DNA of 64,000 nucleotides from an uncultured Pelagibacteraceae bacterium. Lineage in GTDB: Bacteria; Pseudomonadota; Alphaproteobacteria; Pelagibacterales; Pelagibacteraceae. Positions 35,386 through 43,535 of the stretch are shown here, piece by piece (the stretch's first letter is position 1; the number at the start of each line of letters is the position of its first letter). The notes under the pieces are model-generated. The model did no database searches, was not told the origin of the DNA, and saw only the letters and a list, made by a program, of their open reading frames with translations. The translations under genes were made by a program, and so were the position numbers. Location of the stretch: positions 1 through 64,000 of the forward strand of contig CABXRS010000004.1 of assembly GCA_902514665.1 (NCBI GenBank), given 5' to 3'.

Positions 35386-37830
35386 ATGGATAAAAATTAT
35401 CCTTTGAGCACAAAAGTTGTTGTAATAGGAGGTGGAGTTATTGGATGCTCTGTGGCCTATCACTTAACAAAGTTTGGTTGGAAAAATGTTGTTTTATTAG
35501 AAAGAGATAAGCTAACTTCAGGAACGACATGGCATGCAGCAGGATTGGTAAGTCAATTAGGTCCATCAGCTGCAGTAACAAAGATTAGAAAATATACATT
35601 AGATTTATATAAAAATTTAGAAAAAGAAGTTGATCACTCTGCTGGACTAAGACTTAATGGTGCACTTTCTATTGCACAAACTGATAGTCGTTGGCAAGAA
35701 CTTAAAAGACAAGCAACAACTGCACAACTTTACGATGTTGATCTAAGGATACTTGATAAAGAAGAGATTAAAAAAAATTATCCAATGATGAGTGCTGAAG
35801 ATTTAAAAGGTGGCGTTTTAATGCCAGGTGATGGTTCAGCTGACCCAAGTGGGGTCACACATATGCTTGCAAAAGGGGCAAGAAAAGGAGGAGCAAAAAT
35901 ATATGAAGAGTCCCTTGTAGAAAAGATATTGATTAAAAACGGAAGAGTTCACGGCGTTAGAGTTAATGGTCAAGAAATAGAGTGTGAGTATGTTGTTCTA
36001 GCAACTGGAATGTGGTCAAGACAAATTGGTGAAAAGATTGGAGTTAGCATCCCTCTTTATCCTGCAGAACATTTTTATGTAATTACTGAGCCAATAAAAA
36101 AGCTTTCACCAACTTTACCTGTAATAAGAGATTTTGATAGCAGTGTTTATTTTAAAGAAGATGCTGGAAAATTATTAATTGGAATATTTGAAGATAAATC
36201 TATTCCTGCATTTGATAAAACTAATCAAGTACCAGAAGATTTTTCTTTTGGAGAATTTCCTGAAAATTTTGTGCACTTCGAGCCTTATTTGGAAAAATCT
36301 ATGAAAAGGTTTCCTGTATTAGAAAAAACAGGTATTAGAAAATTTTTTTCTGGTCCAGAATCTTTTACCCCTGACACCAACTCTCTATTGGGTGAAGTGC
36401 CAGAAGTAAAAAATTTATTTGTTAGCTGTGGTTTAAATAGTATTGGAATTGGAAGTGGAGGAGGTGTTGGAAAAGTAACTGCTGAATGGTTAATAAATGG
36501 CTACATCAATGAAGATATTTTTAACTATGATATAAAAAGATTTCAAAAATTTCATTCAGCTACAGGTTTTATTAAAGAGAGAATTACTGAGTCTTTAGGT
36601 GATTTGTATGGAATGCATTGGCCTTACAAACAACATAAAACATCAAGAAATATAAAAACCTTACCCCACCATGATTTATTAAAAGGTTTTGGAGCTTGTT
36701 TTGGTGTATCAGGTGGATATGAAAGACCTATGTGGTTTGCTCTTGATGGTGAAAAAACAGATTATGATTACAGTTATAATTATCAAAATTGGTATCCTTC
36801 AGTTGAGTATGAAACGAGCAATACTTTAAATAATGTTGGTTTATTCGATTTAACACCATTTTCAAAATTTGAAATCAAATCAGATAAAGCTCATGAAAAT
36901 TTACAAAGAATTTGTACAGCAAATATTAAAAATGAAATTGGAAAGTGTACCTATACTCACATGCTAAACAAAGATGGCGGTATAGAGACTGATTTGACAG
37001 TTGTCTGCGTTGACAAAAATCATTTTAGAATTATTAGTTCTGCAGCAACAAGAGAAAGAGATAAATTTCATATTAAAAAACATTTATCAGATGGGATTGA
37101 TCTTTTAGACGTAACTGATGACTATTGTGTATTTGGTATTTTTGGTCCCAAAAGTAGATCTCTTATGCAACAAATTAGTAAAAATGATTTTTCAAATGAA
37201 AATTTTAAATTTGGTTGTGCTAGGAATATTCAAATCGATAATTTAGAAATTTGGACACAGCGACTGTCATATGTTGGAGAACTAGGTTACGAATTGTATG
37301 TAAAAATATCTGACGCTAAAAAAATTTACGAACAAATTATCGATAGAGGAAAGAAATTTAATCTTTCTAATTGTGGAATGCATGCTTTAGACACTATGAG
37401 AATGGAAAGTGGTTTTTTGCATTGGGGCCATGATATTTCTCCAGAGGAAAATCAATACCAATCAGGTCTTACATTCACTATCAGTAATAGAAAAGAAGTT
37501 AATTTTATAGGGAAAGAAGCTCTTAAAAAAATTAAAGAAAAAAAAATAGATAGAAGATTTATTATGCTTACTCTTAAAGACAATAAACCAGGATCACCAT
37601 TGTTACTTCATGATGAACCTATTTATTTTAAAGATAAAATTATTGGAAGAACAACTTCAGGAAACTACTCTTTTAATTTTAAAAAAAATTTAACTTTTGG
37701 ATACATAACAAACAATTATTCAAATAAGGATTTGTTAACTAATGATATTTTTATAGAGGTTGAGAAACAAAAATATCTGGCAAATTTAATAGAAAAACCG
37801 CTAAAACAAAGTAATTTTAAAAAAATTTAA
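35386..37830 (+). CDS. Dimethylglycine/sarcosine dehydrogenase-like FAD and folate enzyme
   Basis: I prefer the ATG at 35386 (814 residues); a GTG one codon earlier overlaps the ald stop. The N-terminal FAD domain begins VVVIGGGVIGCSVAYHL, and the histidine in GTTWHAAGLVSQLG is where these enzymes attach FAD. From about residue 420 the protein has a GcvT-like folate-binding part (LFDLTPFSKFEIKS, GELGYELYV, LDTMRMESGFLHWGHD). It oxidatively demethylates a methylated amine such as dimethylglycine, passing the one-carbon unit to tetrahydrofolate. Last gene of the plus-strand unit. Confidence 0.88.
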   Translation: MDKNYPLSTKVVVIGGGVIGCSVAYHLTKFGWKNVVLLERDKLTSGTTWHAAGLVSQLGPSAAVTKIRKYTLDLYKNLEKEVDHSAGLRLNGALSIAQTDSRWQELKRQATTAQLYDVDLRILDKEEIKKNYPMMSAEDLKGGVLMPGDGSADPSGVTHMLAKGARKGGAKIYEESLVEKILIKNGRVHGVRVNGQEIECEYVVLATGMWSRQIGEKIGVSIPLYPAEHFYVITEPIKKLSPTLPVIRDFDSSVYFKEDAGKLLIGIFEDKSIPAFDKTNQVPEDFSFGEFPENFVHFEPYLEKSMKRFPVLEKTGIRKFFSGPESFTPDTNSLLGEVPEVKNLFVSCGLNSIGIGSGGGVGKVTAEWLINGYINEDIFNYDIKRFQKFHSATGFIKERITESLGDLYGMHWPYKQHKTSRNIKTLPHHDLLKGFGACFGVSGGYERPMWFALDGEKTDYDYSYNYQNWYPSVEYETSNTLNNVGLFDLTPFSKFEIKSDKAHENLQRICTANIKNEIGKCTYTHMLNKDGGIETDLTVVCVDKNHFRIISSAATRERDKFHIKKHLSDGIDLLDVTDDYCVFGIFGPKSRSLMQQISKNDFSNENFKFGCARNIQIDNLEIWTQRLSYVGELGYELYVKISDAKKIYEQIIDRGKKFNLSNCGMHALDTMRMESGFLHWGHDISPEENQYQSGLTFTISNRKEVNFIGKEALKKIKEKKIDRRFIMLTLKDNKPGSPLLLHDEPIYFKDKIIGRTTSGNYSFNFKKNLTFGYITNNYSNKDLLTNDIFIEVEKQKYLANLIEKPLKQSNFKKI

Positions 37831-37890
37831 TTAATTAAGTAATTATTAATTGTTTTGTTTAGTCTTAAATGATTAAATTATGAATTACAA

Positions 37891-38091
37891 ATGTCTCGCA
37901 AATTTACAAATTTTACTAATGATAATCTTACAAGCGAAAATAGTTCGAGTGAACAGATTAAAACTACTGATGTAAATATTTTACTTAACAGGGTTAGATT
38001 AGATAAAAAAAAAACTTTTAAAAAAAAAATGTTAATTTCACTTTTGTTAGTTAGTTTAGTCTGTTCAATAACCATTTTTTTTATTATTTAG
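37891..38091 (+). CDS. Small single-span membrane protein, related to the gene at 25567
   Basis: This is a 66-residue protein with a polar N-terminal half, a lysine-rich segment (RVRLDKKKTFKKK) and a C-terminal membrane helix (LISLLLVSLVCSITIFFII). The phrase DVNILLNRVRLDKKK lines up with NVDVLKQRLSEQKRK in the protein at 25567-25764. The ATG has no strong ribosome site. It sits at the edge of the tRNA-bounded island. Confidence 0.58.
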   Translation: MSRKFTNFTNDNLTSENSSSEQIKTTDVNILLNRVRLDKKKTFKKKMLISLLLVSLVCSITIFFII

Positions 38092-38158
38092 TCCATAAAT
38101 CTTGCTTAAAAGTATATTGAAACAATATAGATTTATATTATAAGACTTCATTAGTTAT

Positions 38159-38213
38159 GGCGGGGTAGCTCAGTTGGTTAGAGCGCAGGACTCATAAGCC
38201 TGAGGTCAGTGGT
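38159..38213 (+). pseudogene. Truncated 5' copy (55 nt) of the CAT-anticodon tRNA
   Basis: These 55 bases are identical to the first 55 bases of the tRNA at 39393-39469, covering the acceptor 5' strand, D arm, anticodon arm and most of the 5' side of the T arm. Identity stops two bases into the T loop, and one further base matches upstream. Without the T-arm 3' strand and acceptor 3' strand it cannot fold into a tRNA. It looks like one end of a recombination or integration event. Confidence 0.9.
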
Positions 38214-38556
38214 AGTTATCATTGTTCTTTGTACCTAATTTCATCATCCATATTAAATGCTCCACTCATGTTCCAATGAGGTTAAAAAAATTGCCACGTT
38301 TAGAAAATTTAAGCAAATGATAGAAAAGCATTTTAAAGACATTTAATTAATTATTCTTAATGATAGGAAGAAATCTAGGCAAAACTTTTGATTATTTAGG
38401 GATTACAACAATTGAAGATCTTTTCTCAAATTTAGTTGATTAATTTTGCTAAAAGGTTGATAAAAAATTGGTTTCTTGATCGCTTTATAATTATCATTTC
38501 CAAGAATAGGTGGTACATACTCTTGACATTTATAAATTAGATAAATTTGTTAATTT
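38214..38556. other. Remnant-bearing gap between the tRNA fragment and the FkbM gene
   Basis: No intact gene is seen in these 343 bases. Two short plus-strand frames look like protein ends: 38257-38346 (29 codons, including EVKKIATFRKFKQMIEKHF) and 38360-38443 (27 codons, including TFDYLGITTIEDLFSNLVD). Their composition is more protein-like than random AT-rich sequence, but I recognise no family. An 18-base repeat (38262-38279) recurs at 39305. A TTGACA at 38523-38528 could be a -35 box for the FkbM gene. Confidence 0.45.
38262..38279 (+). repeat. Direct repeat copy A flanking the FkbM gene
   Basis: CCACTCATGTTCCAATGA occurs here and again at 39305-39322 in the same orientation; each copy is preceded by AAATGC, with a two-base indel between them. 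It lies 48 bases after the tRNA fragment. On the minus strand both copies read SLEHEW, so they may be pieces of a duplicated gene end. Confidence 0.75.
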
Positions 38557-39249
38557 ATGATTTTAAATAAAATCAATTTTGTTATAATAAAAAAAAAGTT
38601 AAGAATATACTTGTTAAACTTCTTTTTCTTTAGAAAATTTTTTTATAATTATAAATCTACCAAAAGGTTAAAAATTTTTAATAATTTAAATTTAAATAAA
38701 AATTCAATATTTTTAGATTTTGGTGGCCATGAAGGTATTTTTTCATATTTTTTTTTAGATAAATTTAATTGTAAAATAGAAATTTATGAACCTAGTAAAA
38801 TTTTATTTGAAATTTTAAAAAAAAAATTTAAGAAATTCAAAAATGTGAGTGTACACAATCTAGCAGTTTCAAATAAAAGTGCTTCTTCTAAATTATATTT
38901 CCATAATAAAACAACTAAAGAAAATTTTCTTATATTTGCTCAATCATCTTCCTTAATTAGTGCGCAAAAAGAAAATATTAGTAAAAATATTTTTGAAAAA
39001 GTAAAAACAATTAATTTGAAAAAAATTTTAAATAAACATAAATTTATTGATGTTATTAAAATTGATATTGAGGGAGCAGAATATAAAATATTAGACACAA
39101 TTATCTTAAATATGCACAAAATTGGAATTGTTTATTGTGAGTTAAATGGTAAACCAAAAAACCCTTTATTAGAGAATAAAAAACAAGTAATTATAAAAAA
39201 ATTAAAAAAAAAAGGTTACTGGAATAAAAAATTCATAGAATTTTCTTAA
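38557..39249 (+). CDS. FkbM-family methyltransferase
   Basis: This is a 230-residue SAM-dependent methyltransferase. The SAM-binding motif is FLDFGGHEGIFSYFF near residue 50, followed by KIEIYEPSKILFEIL, and DVIKIDIEGAEYKIL near residue 165 is the FkbM hallmark. Such enzymes O-methylate sugars of surface polysaccharides or other metabolites. It is the only complete gene between the tRNA fragment and the intact tRNA, is very AT-rich, and adjoins dTDP-rhamnose genes, so glycan methylation is a reasonable guess. Confidence 0.85.
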   Translation: MILNKINFVIIKKKLRIYLLNFFFFRKFFYNYKSTKRLKIFNNLNLNKNSIFLDFGGHEGIFSYFFLDKFNCKIEIYEPSKILFEILKKKFKKFKNVSVHNLAVSNKSASSKLYFHNKTTKENFLIFAQSSSLISAQKENISKNIFEKVKTINLKKILNKHKFIDVIKIDIEGAEYKILDTIILNMHKIGIVYCELNGKPKNPLLENKKQVIIKKLKKKGYWNKKFIEFS

Positions 39250-39304
39250 ATTAAGAGTTGAGTTACCAGGTGTCCCAATAAGCTCGAGGACGGCCTAAAA
39301 AATG

Positions 39305-39322
39305 CCACTCATGTTCCAATGA
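39305..39322 (+). repeat. Direct repeat copy B flanking the FkbM gene
   Basis: This second copy of CCACTCATGTTCCAATGA lies 70 bases before the intact tRNA. On the minus strand it continues as EWHFLGRPRAYWDTW followed by a stop, a short protein-like tail that the copy at 38262 lacks. The surrounding 39265-39300 stretch has clearly higher GC than its neighbours. Confidence 0.72.
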
Positions 39323-39392
39323 CTAACGGTTACTAGAGCAATACTTGATTGCACTAAAAATAAAATCTATTATAAATCAACGATAATTACTT

Positions 39393-39469
39393 GGCGGGGT
39401 AGCTCAGTTGGTTAGAGCGCAGGACTCATAAGCCTGAGGTCAGTGGTTCGATCCCACTTCCCGCTACCA
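39393..39469 (+). tRNA. tRNA-Met (anticodon CAT)
   Basis: The 77-base sequence folds as a complete tRNA: acceptor GGCGGGG with TCCCGCT (two G-U pairs), D arm GCTC/GAGC, anticodon loop CTCATAA, T stem AGTGG/CCACT with loop TTCGATC, and encoded ACCA end. The anticodon stem has an A-G mismatch next to the loop. Lack of three G-C pairs there argues against the initiator. I call it elongator methionine, but a lysidine-modified isoleucine tRNA also reads CAT in the gene. The last six bases overlap the end of the convergent rmlD-like gene. Confidence 0.9.
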
Positions 39470-40189
39470 ACTAAATTTCTTTCTTTTACTTATTATTTGA
39501 TTTAATTTTGAGATATTCATTGTTTGATTTAAAGGTAGTCGTACTTTTTTATTAACTCTAGCTTTTATTATTTCAGGATTATATTTCTTTGCAAATGTAT
39601 AAACTGATCTAGATTTTCCTCCTACATTAATGATACCTTTTTCATTAATTAATAAAGGTAAAATTTTAGCAATTTCTTCTTGAAATATAAAATTAGTTCT
39701 TAAATCAGAAAATGCCTTCTTATAAGGAAAAGGTTTTTCTGTCATTGTTATCCTGAGGATTAGTGAGTTTTTATACATTGCTACAGCACATTCCCCACCA
39801 AGTTTTGATAAACCATAATTATTAAAAGGTTTAACTGGGTCTGTTTCAGAATAATTTCCTTTTTTGCCTTCATAGACATAACCTGTGGAAAAATAAATTA
39901 ATTTTATTTTATATTTTTCACAAATCTTGACCACATTAGATGTTCCAATAATATTTAGATCTATGCTCTTCTGAATATTTTTTTCATGTATGTTCATCGG
40001 TCTAGATAGGCCTGCACAATGAATAATTATTTTGGGTTTAATTTTTTTTATTATTTTTTGCAATGATTTTAAATTCAAAATATTGCATTCACTTTTAGTT
40101 GCAAAATAAAAATTTAAATTCTTACTATAATTTTTTAATTTCTTACAGAACCTACTTTCACCACCAGTTACTAATATTGCTTTATTCAT
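39464..40189 (-). CDS. rmlD: dTDP-4-dehydrorhamnose reductase-like protein (RmlD family)
   Basis: This is a 241-residue SDR protein that would reduce dTDP-4-keto-rhamnose to dTDP-rhamnose. It has the NAD(P) loop VTGGESRFCKKL, the segment IIHCAGLSRP, FSTGYVYEGKKGNYSETDPVKP and catalytic tyrosine/lysine in YGLSKLGGECAV. It is shorter than the usual 280-300 residues, mainly at the C-terminus. The stop codon lies within the 3' end of the tRNA. It overlaps rmlC by four bases. Confidence 0.82.
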   Translation of the reverse strand: MNKAILVTGGESRFCKKLKNYSKNLNFYFATKSECNILNLKSLQKIIKKIKPKIIIHCAGLSRPMNIHEKNIQKSIDLNIIGTSNVVKICEKYKIKLIYFSTGYVYEGKKGNYSETDPVKPFNNYGLSKLGGECAVAMYKNSLILRITMTEKPFPYKKAFSDLRTNFIFQEEIAKILPLLINEKGIINVGGKSRSVYTFAKKYNPEIIKARVNKKVRLPLNQTMNISKLNQIISKRKKFSW

Positions 40190-40713
40190 AATTTTCTTTT
40201 TAAAAACTCTGAAAACAACATTGCATTTCTATCTTTTTTTGAAAGGATCTGTCTATTTAATGGCCATTTAATTTTCAAAATTTCATCATTACAATTAATT
40301 GATAATTCACTTTTTTCATTTCTATATTTTGTACAACTATAAATTACATAATTATCTTTATCTAAAGCCTGAAAACCGTGAGCAAAGCCAGGCGGTATGA
40401 ATATCGACGTATAGTTTGCCTCACTTAACACACATCCAAAATATTTACCAAATGATTTTGAGTTAAATCTTAGGTCTACAGCCACGTCATAAATTTTTCC
40501 CTTAACTACACTAACAAACTTTCCTTGTGAATCTTTTGTTTGTAAGTGTAGACCTCTTATTACATTTTTTTTTGAATATGACATGACTTGAAAAGGAAAT
40601 TTATTATTAATCTTATTTTCTCTAATAAGTTCCTCAAAATATCCTCTCTTATCTTTAAATCTATTATGTTTGTATAAAAATAAATCTTTGAAATTCTTTT
40701 TTAAAATTTTCAC
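40186..40713 (-). CDS. rmlC: dTDP-4-dehydrorhamnose 3,5-epimerase
   Basis: This is a 175-residue cupin-fold epimerase, the third step of dTDP-rhamnose synthesis. The catalytic histidine lies in VIRGLHLQTKDSQGKFV near residue 58, followed by GKIYDVAVDLR, and the substrate tyrosine region is FIPPGFAHGFQAL near residue 120. It overlaps rmlA and rmlD by four bases on each side, so the four genes are one translation unit. Confidence 0.93.
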   Translation of the reverse strand: MKILKKNFKDLFLYKHNRFKDKRGYFEELIRENKINNKFPFQVMSYSKKNVIRGLHLQTKDSQGKFVSVVKGKIYDVAVDLRFNSKSFGKYFGCVLSEANYTSIFIPPGFAHGFQALDKDNYVIYSCTKYRNEKSELSINCNDEILKIKWPLNRQILSKKDRNAMLFSEFLKRKL

Positions 40714-41576
40714 GAAATTATCTTTTTTAAATATTCTGCATAGTTACATCTGCCATAAAACTCTATTGATTTTTTAATATCTTTTTTTTGTATCCATTTG
40801 TTATTTAAAGATATTTCCTCTAAACATGCTATTTTAAAGCCTTGCTGGTTTTCAATTGCTGAGACAAAGTTACTGGTTTTATAAAAATCCTCTATTGATC
40901 CTGTATCTAGCCAAGCTCCACCTCTTCCAATAAGCTCAGCTGATAAGCTGTTTTCCTTCCTATATTCATTCAAAAGGTCAACAATCTCAAGCTCTTTTCT
41001 TCTGGATGGTTTAAGTTTTTTTGCATACTCAATTACTTTGTTATCAAAATAATAAAGTCCAGTAATTGCTAAATTAGAGATGAGCTTTTTTGGTTTTTCA
41101 ACAATTTTTTTGATTTTTTTATCCTCAACAACTGCAACACCAAAATTTTCTGGATTTGTAACTCTATGTAAAACTACTTTAGCACCAGACTCTATTTTTA
41201 CACAATCCTGCAACATTTTTGATAATGACTGACCGTAAAAAAAGTTATCACCAAGTATCATTGCAACTTTATCTTTTTTTATAAATTTTTTTCCCAAAAT
41301 GAACGCATCAGGCAAACCTTTTGGCTTACTTTGTTCTTTATAAGTAATTTTCATACCTAGTCTTTTGCCATCTGGAATAATTTTCTTATATTGATTCAAT
41401 TGACCTTTGTTTACAATAATTAGAATTTCTCTTATTTTAGAAAGCATCAATATAGATAATGGATAAAATATTAATGGTTTGTCATAGATTGGTAGAAGCT
41501 GTTTGTTCACAGCTTTAGTTAATGGGCTCATTCTAGTTCCAATGCCACCAGATAAAATAATTCCTTTTTTAATCAT
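40710..41576 (-). CDS. rmlA: Glucose-1-phosphate thymidylyltransferase
   Basis: This is a 288-residue nucleotidyltransferase that makes dTDP-glucose. The opening GIILSGGIGTRMSPLTKAVN and KQLLPIYDKPLIFYPLS, the metal-site aspartate in MILGDNFFYGQ near residue 105, and WLDTGSIEDF near residue 220 are all present. It starts on the last base of the rmlB stop (TAATG). Confidence 0.95.
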   Translation of the reverse strand: MIKKGIILSGGIGTRMSPLTKAVNKQLLPIYDKPLIFYPLSILMLSKIREILIIVNKGQLNQYKKIIPDGKRLGMKITYKEQSKPKGLPDAFILGKKFIKKDKVAMILGDNFFYGQSLSKMLQDCVKIESGAKVVLHRVTNPENFGVAVVEDKKIKKIVEKPKKLISNLAITGLYYFDNKVIEYAKKLKPSRRKELEIVDLLNEYRKENSLSAELIGRGGAWLDTGSIEDFYKTSNFVSAIENQQGFKIACLEEISLNNKWIQKKDIKKSIEFYGRCNYAEYLKKIIS

Positions 41577-42586
41577 TAGTTACCCAATCTTTTAGTTATA
41601 TCTTTTTTGGAAAGCATTTTATAATAAGCTTTATTTGTTATATACCAATCAAAAGTTAATTTAATCCCTTCTTTAAAAGAAATTTTAGGTTTCCATTTTA
41701 AATTTTTTTTGATTTTGTTGCTATTTAAAGCATACCTTATGTCATGACCAGGTCTATCCTTAACAAAATTTATTTTAACATTCTTTCCTAAACTCAAAAA
41801 TTTTTTCGAAGCACTAATAATCCTGTTAGTTACGTCAATATTTTTTAAATTTTTGTTAGAACCAATATTATAAAACTCTCCAATTTTACCTTTTTTAAAA
41901 ATTTTATACAAAGCCTCACAATGATCCTTAACATATATCCACTCACGAGAATTTTCACCTTTTCCATATATAGGTAATGGCCTATTATTAATAATGTTGT
42001 AAATTAATTTTGGAATTAGTTTTTCAGGATGTTGCCTAGGACCATAATTATTTGAACAATTTGTAACTATTGCTGGTAATTTAAAAGTTTTAATGTAAGA
42101 ACTAACCAAATGATCCGAAGCTGCTTTACTTGCAGCATAAGGTGAACTTGGGTTGTAAGGATAACTTTCTGATGATCTACCTGATAAAATGTCTCCATAA
42201 ACCTCATCTGTTGAAATATGAATTAACCTAGATTTAAATTTTGACGAAAAATTCTTAAAATGCCTTAGTAAATTATATACTCCAACAATATTACTTTGAA
42301 TAAAATTTTCTGGATTATCAATTGATCTATCCACATGTGTTTCAGCAGCTAAGTTAAATACACATAAAGGTCTATATTTAAAAAGGAGTTTATTAAATTT
42401 TTTACTTTTTATGTCACATTTAATAAATTTATATTTTTTTGAGTTTTTAAATTCTCTAGTATTATAAAAATTTGATGAATAAGTAATTTTATCAATATTA
42501 ATAACAAAAAAGTTTTTTTTTATTAAAAAATCTATAAGATTGCTTCCTATAAAACCTAAACCACCAGTAACAATTATTTTTTTCAT
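41576..42586 (-). CDS. rmlB: dTDP-glucose 4,6-dehydratase
   Basis: This is a 336-residue SDR enzyme, first gene of the rmlBACD run. It has the NAD loop TGGLGFIGSNLI, AAETHVDRSIDNP, the STDEVYGD strand near residue 125, and the catalytic YAASKAASDHLV; CSNNYGPRQHPEKLIP follows near residue 180. It converts dTDP-glucose to the 4-keto-6-deoxy intermediate for rhamnose on surface glycans. Confidence 0.95.
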   Translation of the reverse strand: MKKIIVTGGLGFIGSNLIDFLIKKNFFVINIDKITYSSNFYNTREFKNSKKYKFIKCDIKSKKFNKLLFKYRPLCVFNLAAETHVDRSIDNPENFIQSNIVGVYNLLRHFKNFSSKFKSRLIHISTDEVYGDILSGRSSESYPYNPSSPYAASKAASDHLVSSYIKTFKLPAIVTNCSNNYGPRQHPEKLIPKLIYNIINNRPLPIYGKGENSREWIYVKDHCEALYKIFKKGKIGEFYNIGSNKNLKNIDVTNRIISASKKFLSLGKNVKINFVKDRPGHDIRYALNSNKIKKNLKWKPKISFKEGIKLTFDWYITNKAYYKMLSKKDITKRLGN

Positions 42587-42644
42587 TAATTTAATTATTT
42601 TTACATTAGTAGAAAGTATTAGTATAGTTGATTAAACTCATCAT

Positions 42645-43535
42645 ATGACAATATCTAGGCAAAATTTATCAATTGTAGTTGTGACATATAAAAGTGAAAA
42701 TGTAATACACGAATGTATAAAATCTATTCCCAGTGATATTGATATTTTAATTGTTGATAATTCAAATGATAATAATTTTAAGCAAAATGTTGAGAAAACT
42801 TATCAAAATGTCCAATGTATTCTTGCTCCAGGTAATTTAGGTATGGGATCAGCAAACAATCTAGGGTTAGAAAAAATTAAAACCGATTATGCTTTCATAA
42901 TTAATCCAGATGTAACTATGGAAAGAAATACAATAGATGAAATTATAAACTCAATAAACGAAATAGGTTCATTCGGTGTTATTGCGCCAATATCAGATAA
43001 ATTAAAATATCCAAATTATCAAGTCAATCAAAATCAAATTTTATTTAAGGAAAAATTAATACCTTTTAAAGTTAATAGTGTTGATGGGTATGCTATGGTT
43101 TTGAATATTAAAAGATTAAATCAATTTCAAGAATTTAAAGATTATAAATATTTTGATGAAAATTTTTTCATGTATCTTGAAAATGATGACCTTTGTAAGA
43201 GAATTAAAAAAGTAAATGAAGAAATATATATTATTCCTAAATCTAAAATAAATCATCTTGGAGGTAGAGCGGTTGATATTAGGTATGAGTATCAAATAGA
43301 AATGTCAAGAAATTGGCATTGGATTTGGTCAAAATTTTATTTTAATAAAAAGCATCATAGTCTTTTTACTGCATTTACAAGTGGACTACCGTCATTCTTC
43401 TCAGCAATAATAAAATTTTTAATATTTTTTTTTATCAATAAAAGAAAAAAAGATATTTATCTTCATAGGATTTTAGGTTTTGTTAATGCATTGATTGGAA
43501 AAAGTTCTTATTTCAGACCAAAAATAAATGATTAA
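42645..43535 (+). CDS. Family 2 glycosyltransferase (rhamnosyltransferase-like)
   Basis: This is a 296-residue GT2 enzyme. LSIVVVTYKSENVIHECIKS and ILIVDNSND open the nucleotide-binding domain, FIINPDVTM near residue 85 carries the metal aspartate, and FDENFFMYLENDDLCKRI near residue 170 with INHLGGRAVD is the acceptor side. The late hydrophobic segment (about residues 243-268) may anchor it to the membrane. It is divergent from rmlB by 58 bases and probably uses the dTDP-rhamnose made there. Confidence 0.87.
   Translation: MTISRQNLSIVVVTYKSENVIHECIKSIPSDIDILIVDNSNDNNFKQNVEKTYQNVQCILAPGNLGMGSANNLGLEKIKTDYAFIINPDVTMERNTIDEIINSINEIGSFGVIAPISDKLKYPNYQVNQNQILFKEKLIPFKVNSVDGYAMVLNIKRLNQFQEFKDYKYFDENFFMYLENDDLCKRIKKVNEEIYIIPKSKINHLGGRAVDIRYEYQIEMSRNWHWIWSKFYFNKKHHSLFTAFTSGLPSFFSAIIKFLIFFFINKRKKDIYLHRILGFVNALIGKSSYFRPKIND

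Noticed and set aside
38159-38235. A second functional CAT-anticodon tRNA gene
   Set aside because: Identity to the intact tRNA stops after 55 bases. The T-arm 3' strand and acceptor 3' strand are missing, so it cannot fold or be charged.
38444-38556. A clear sigma-70 promoter for the FkbM gene
   Set aside because: A TTGACA is present at 38523, but no good -10 box lies at the right distance.
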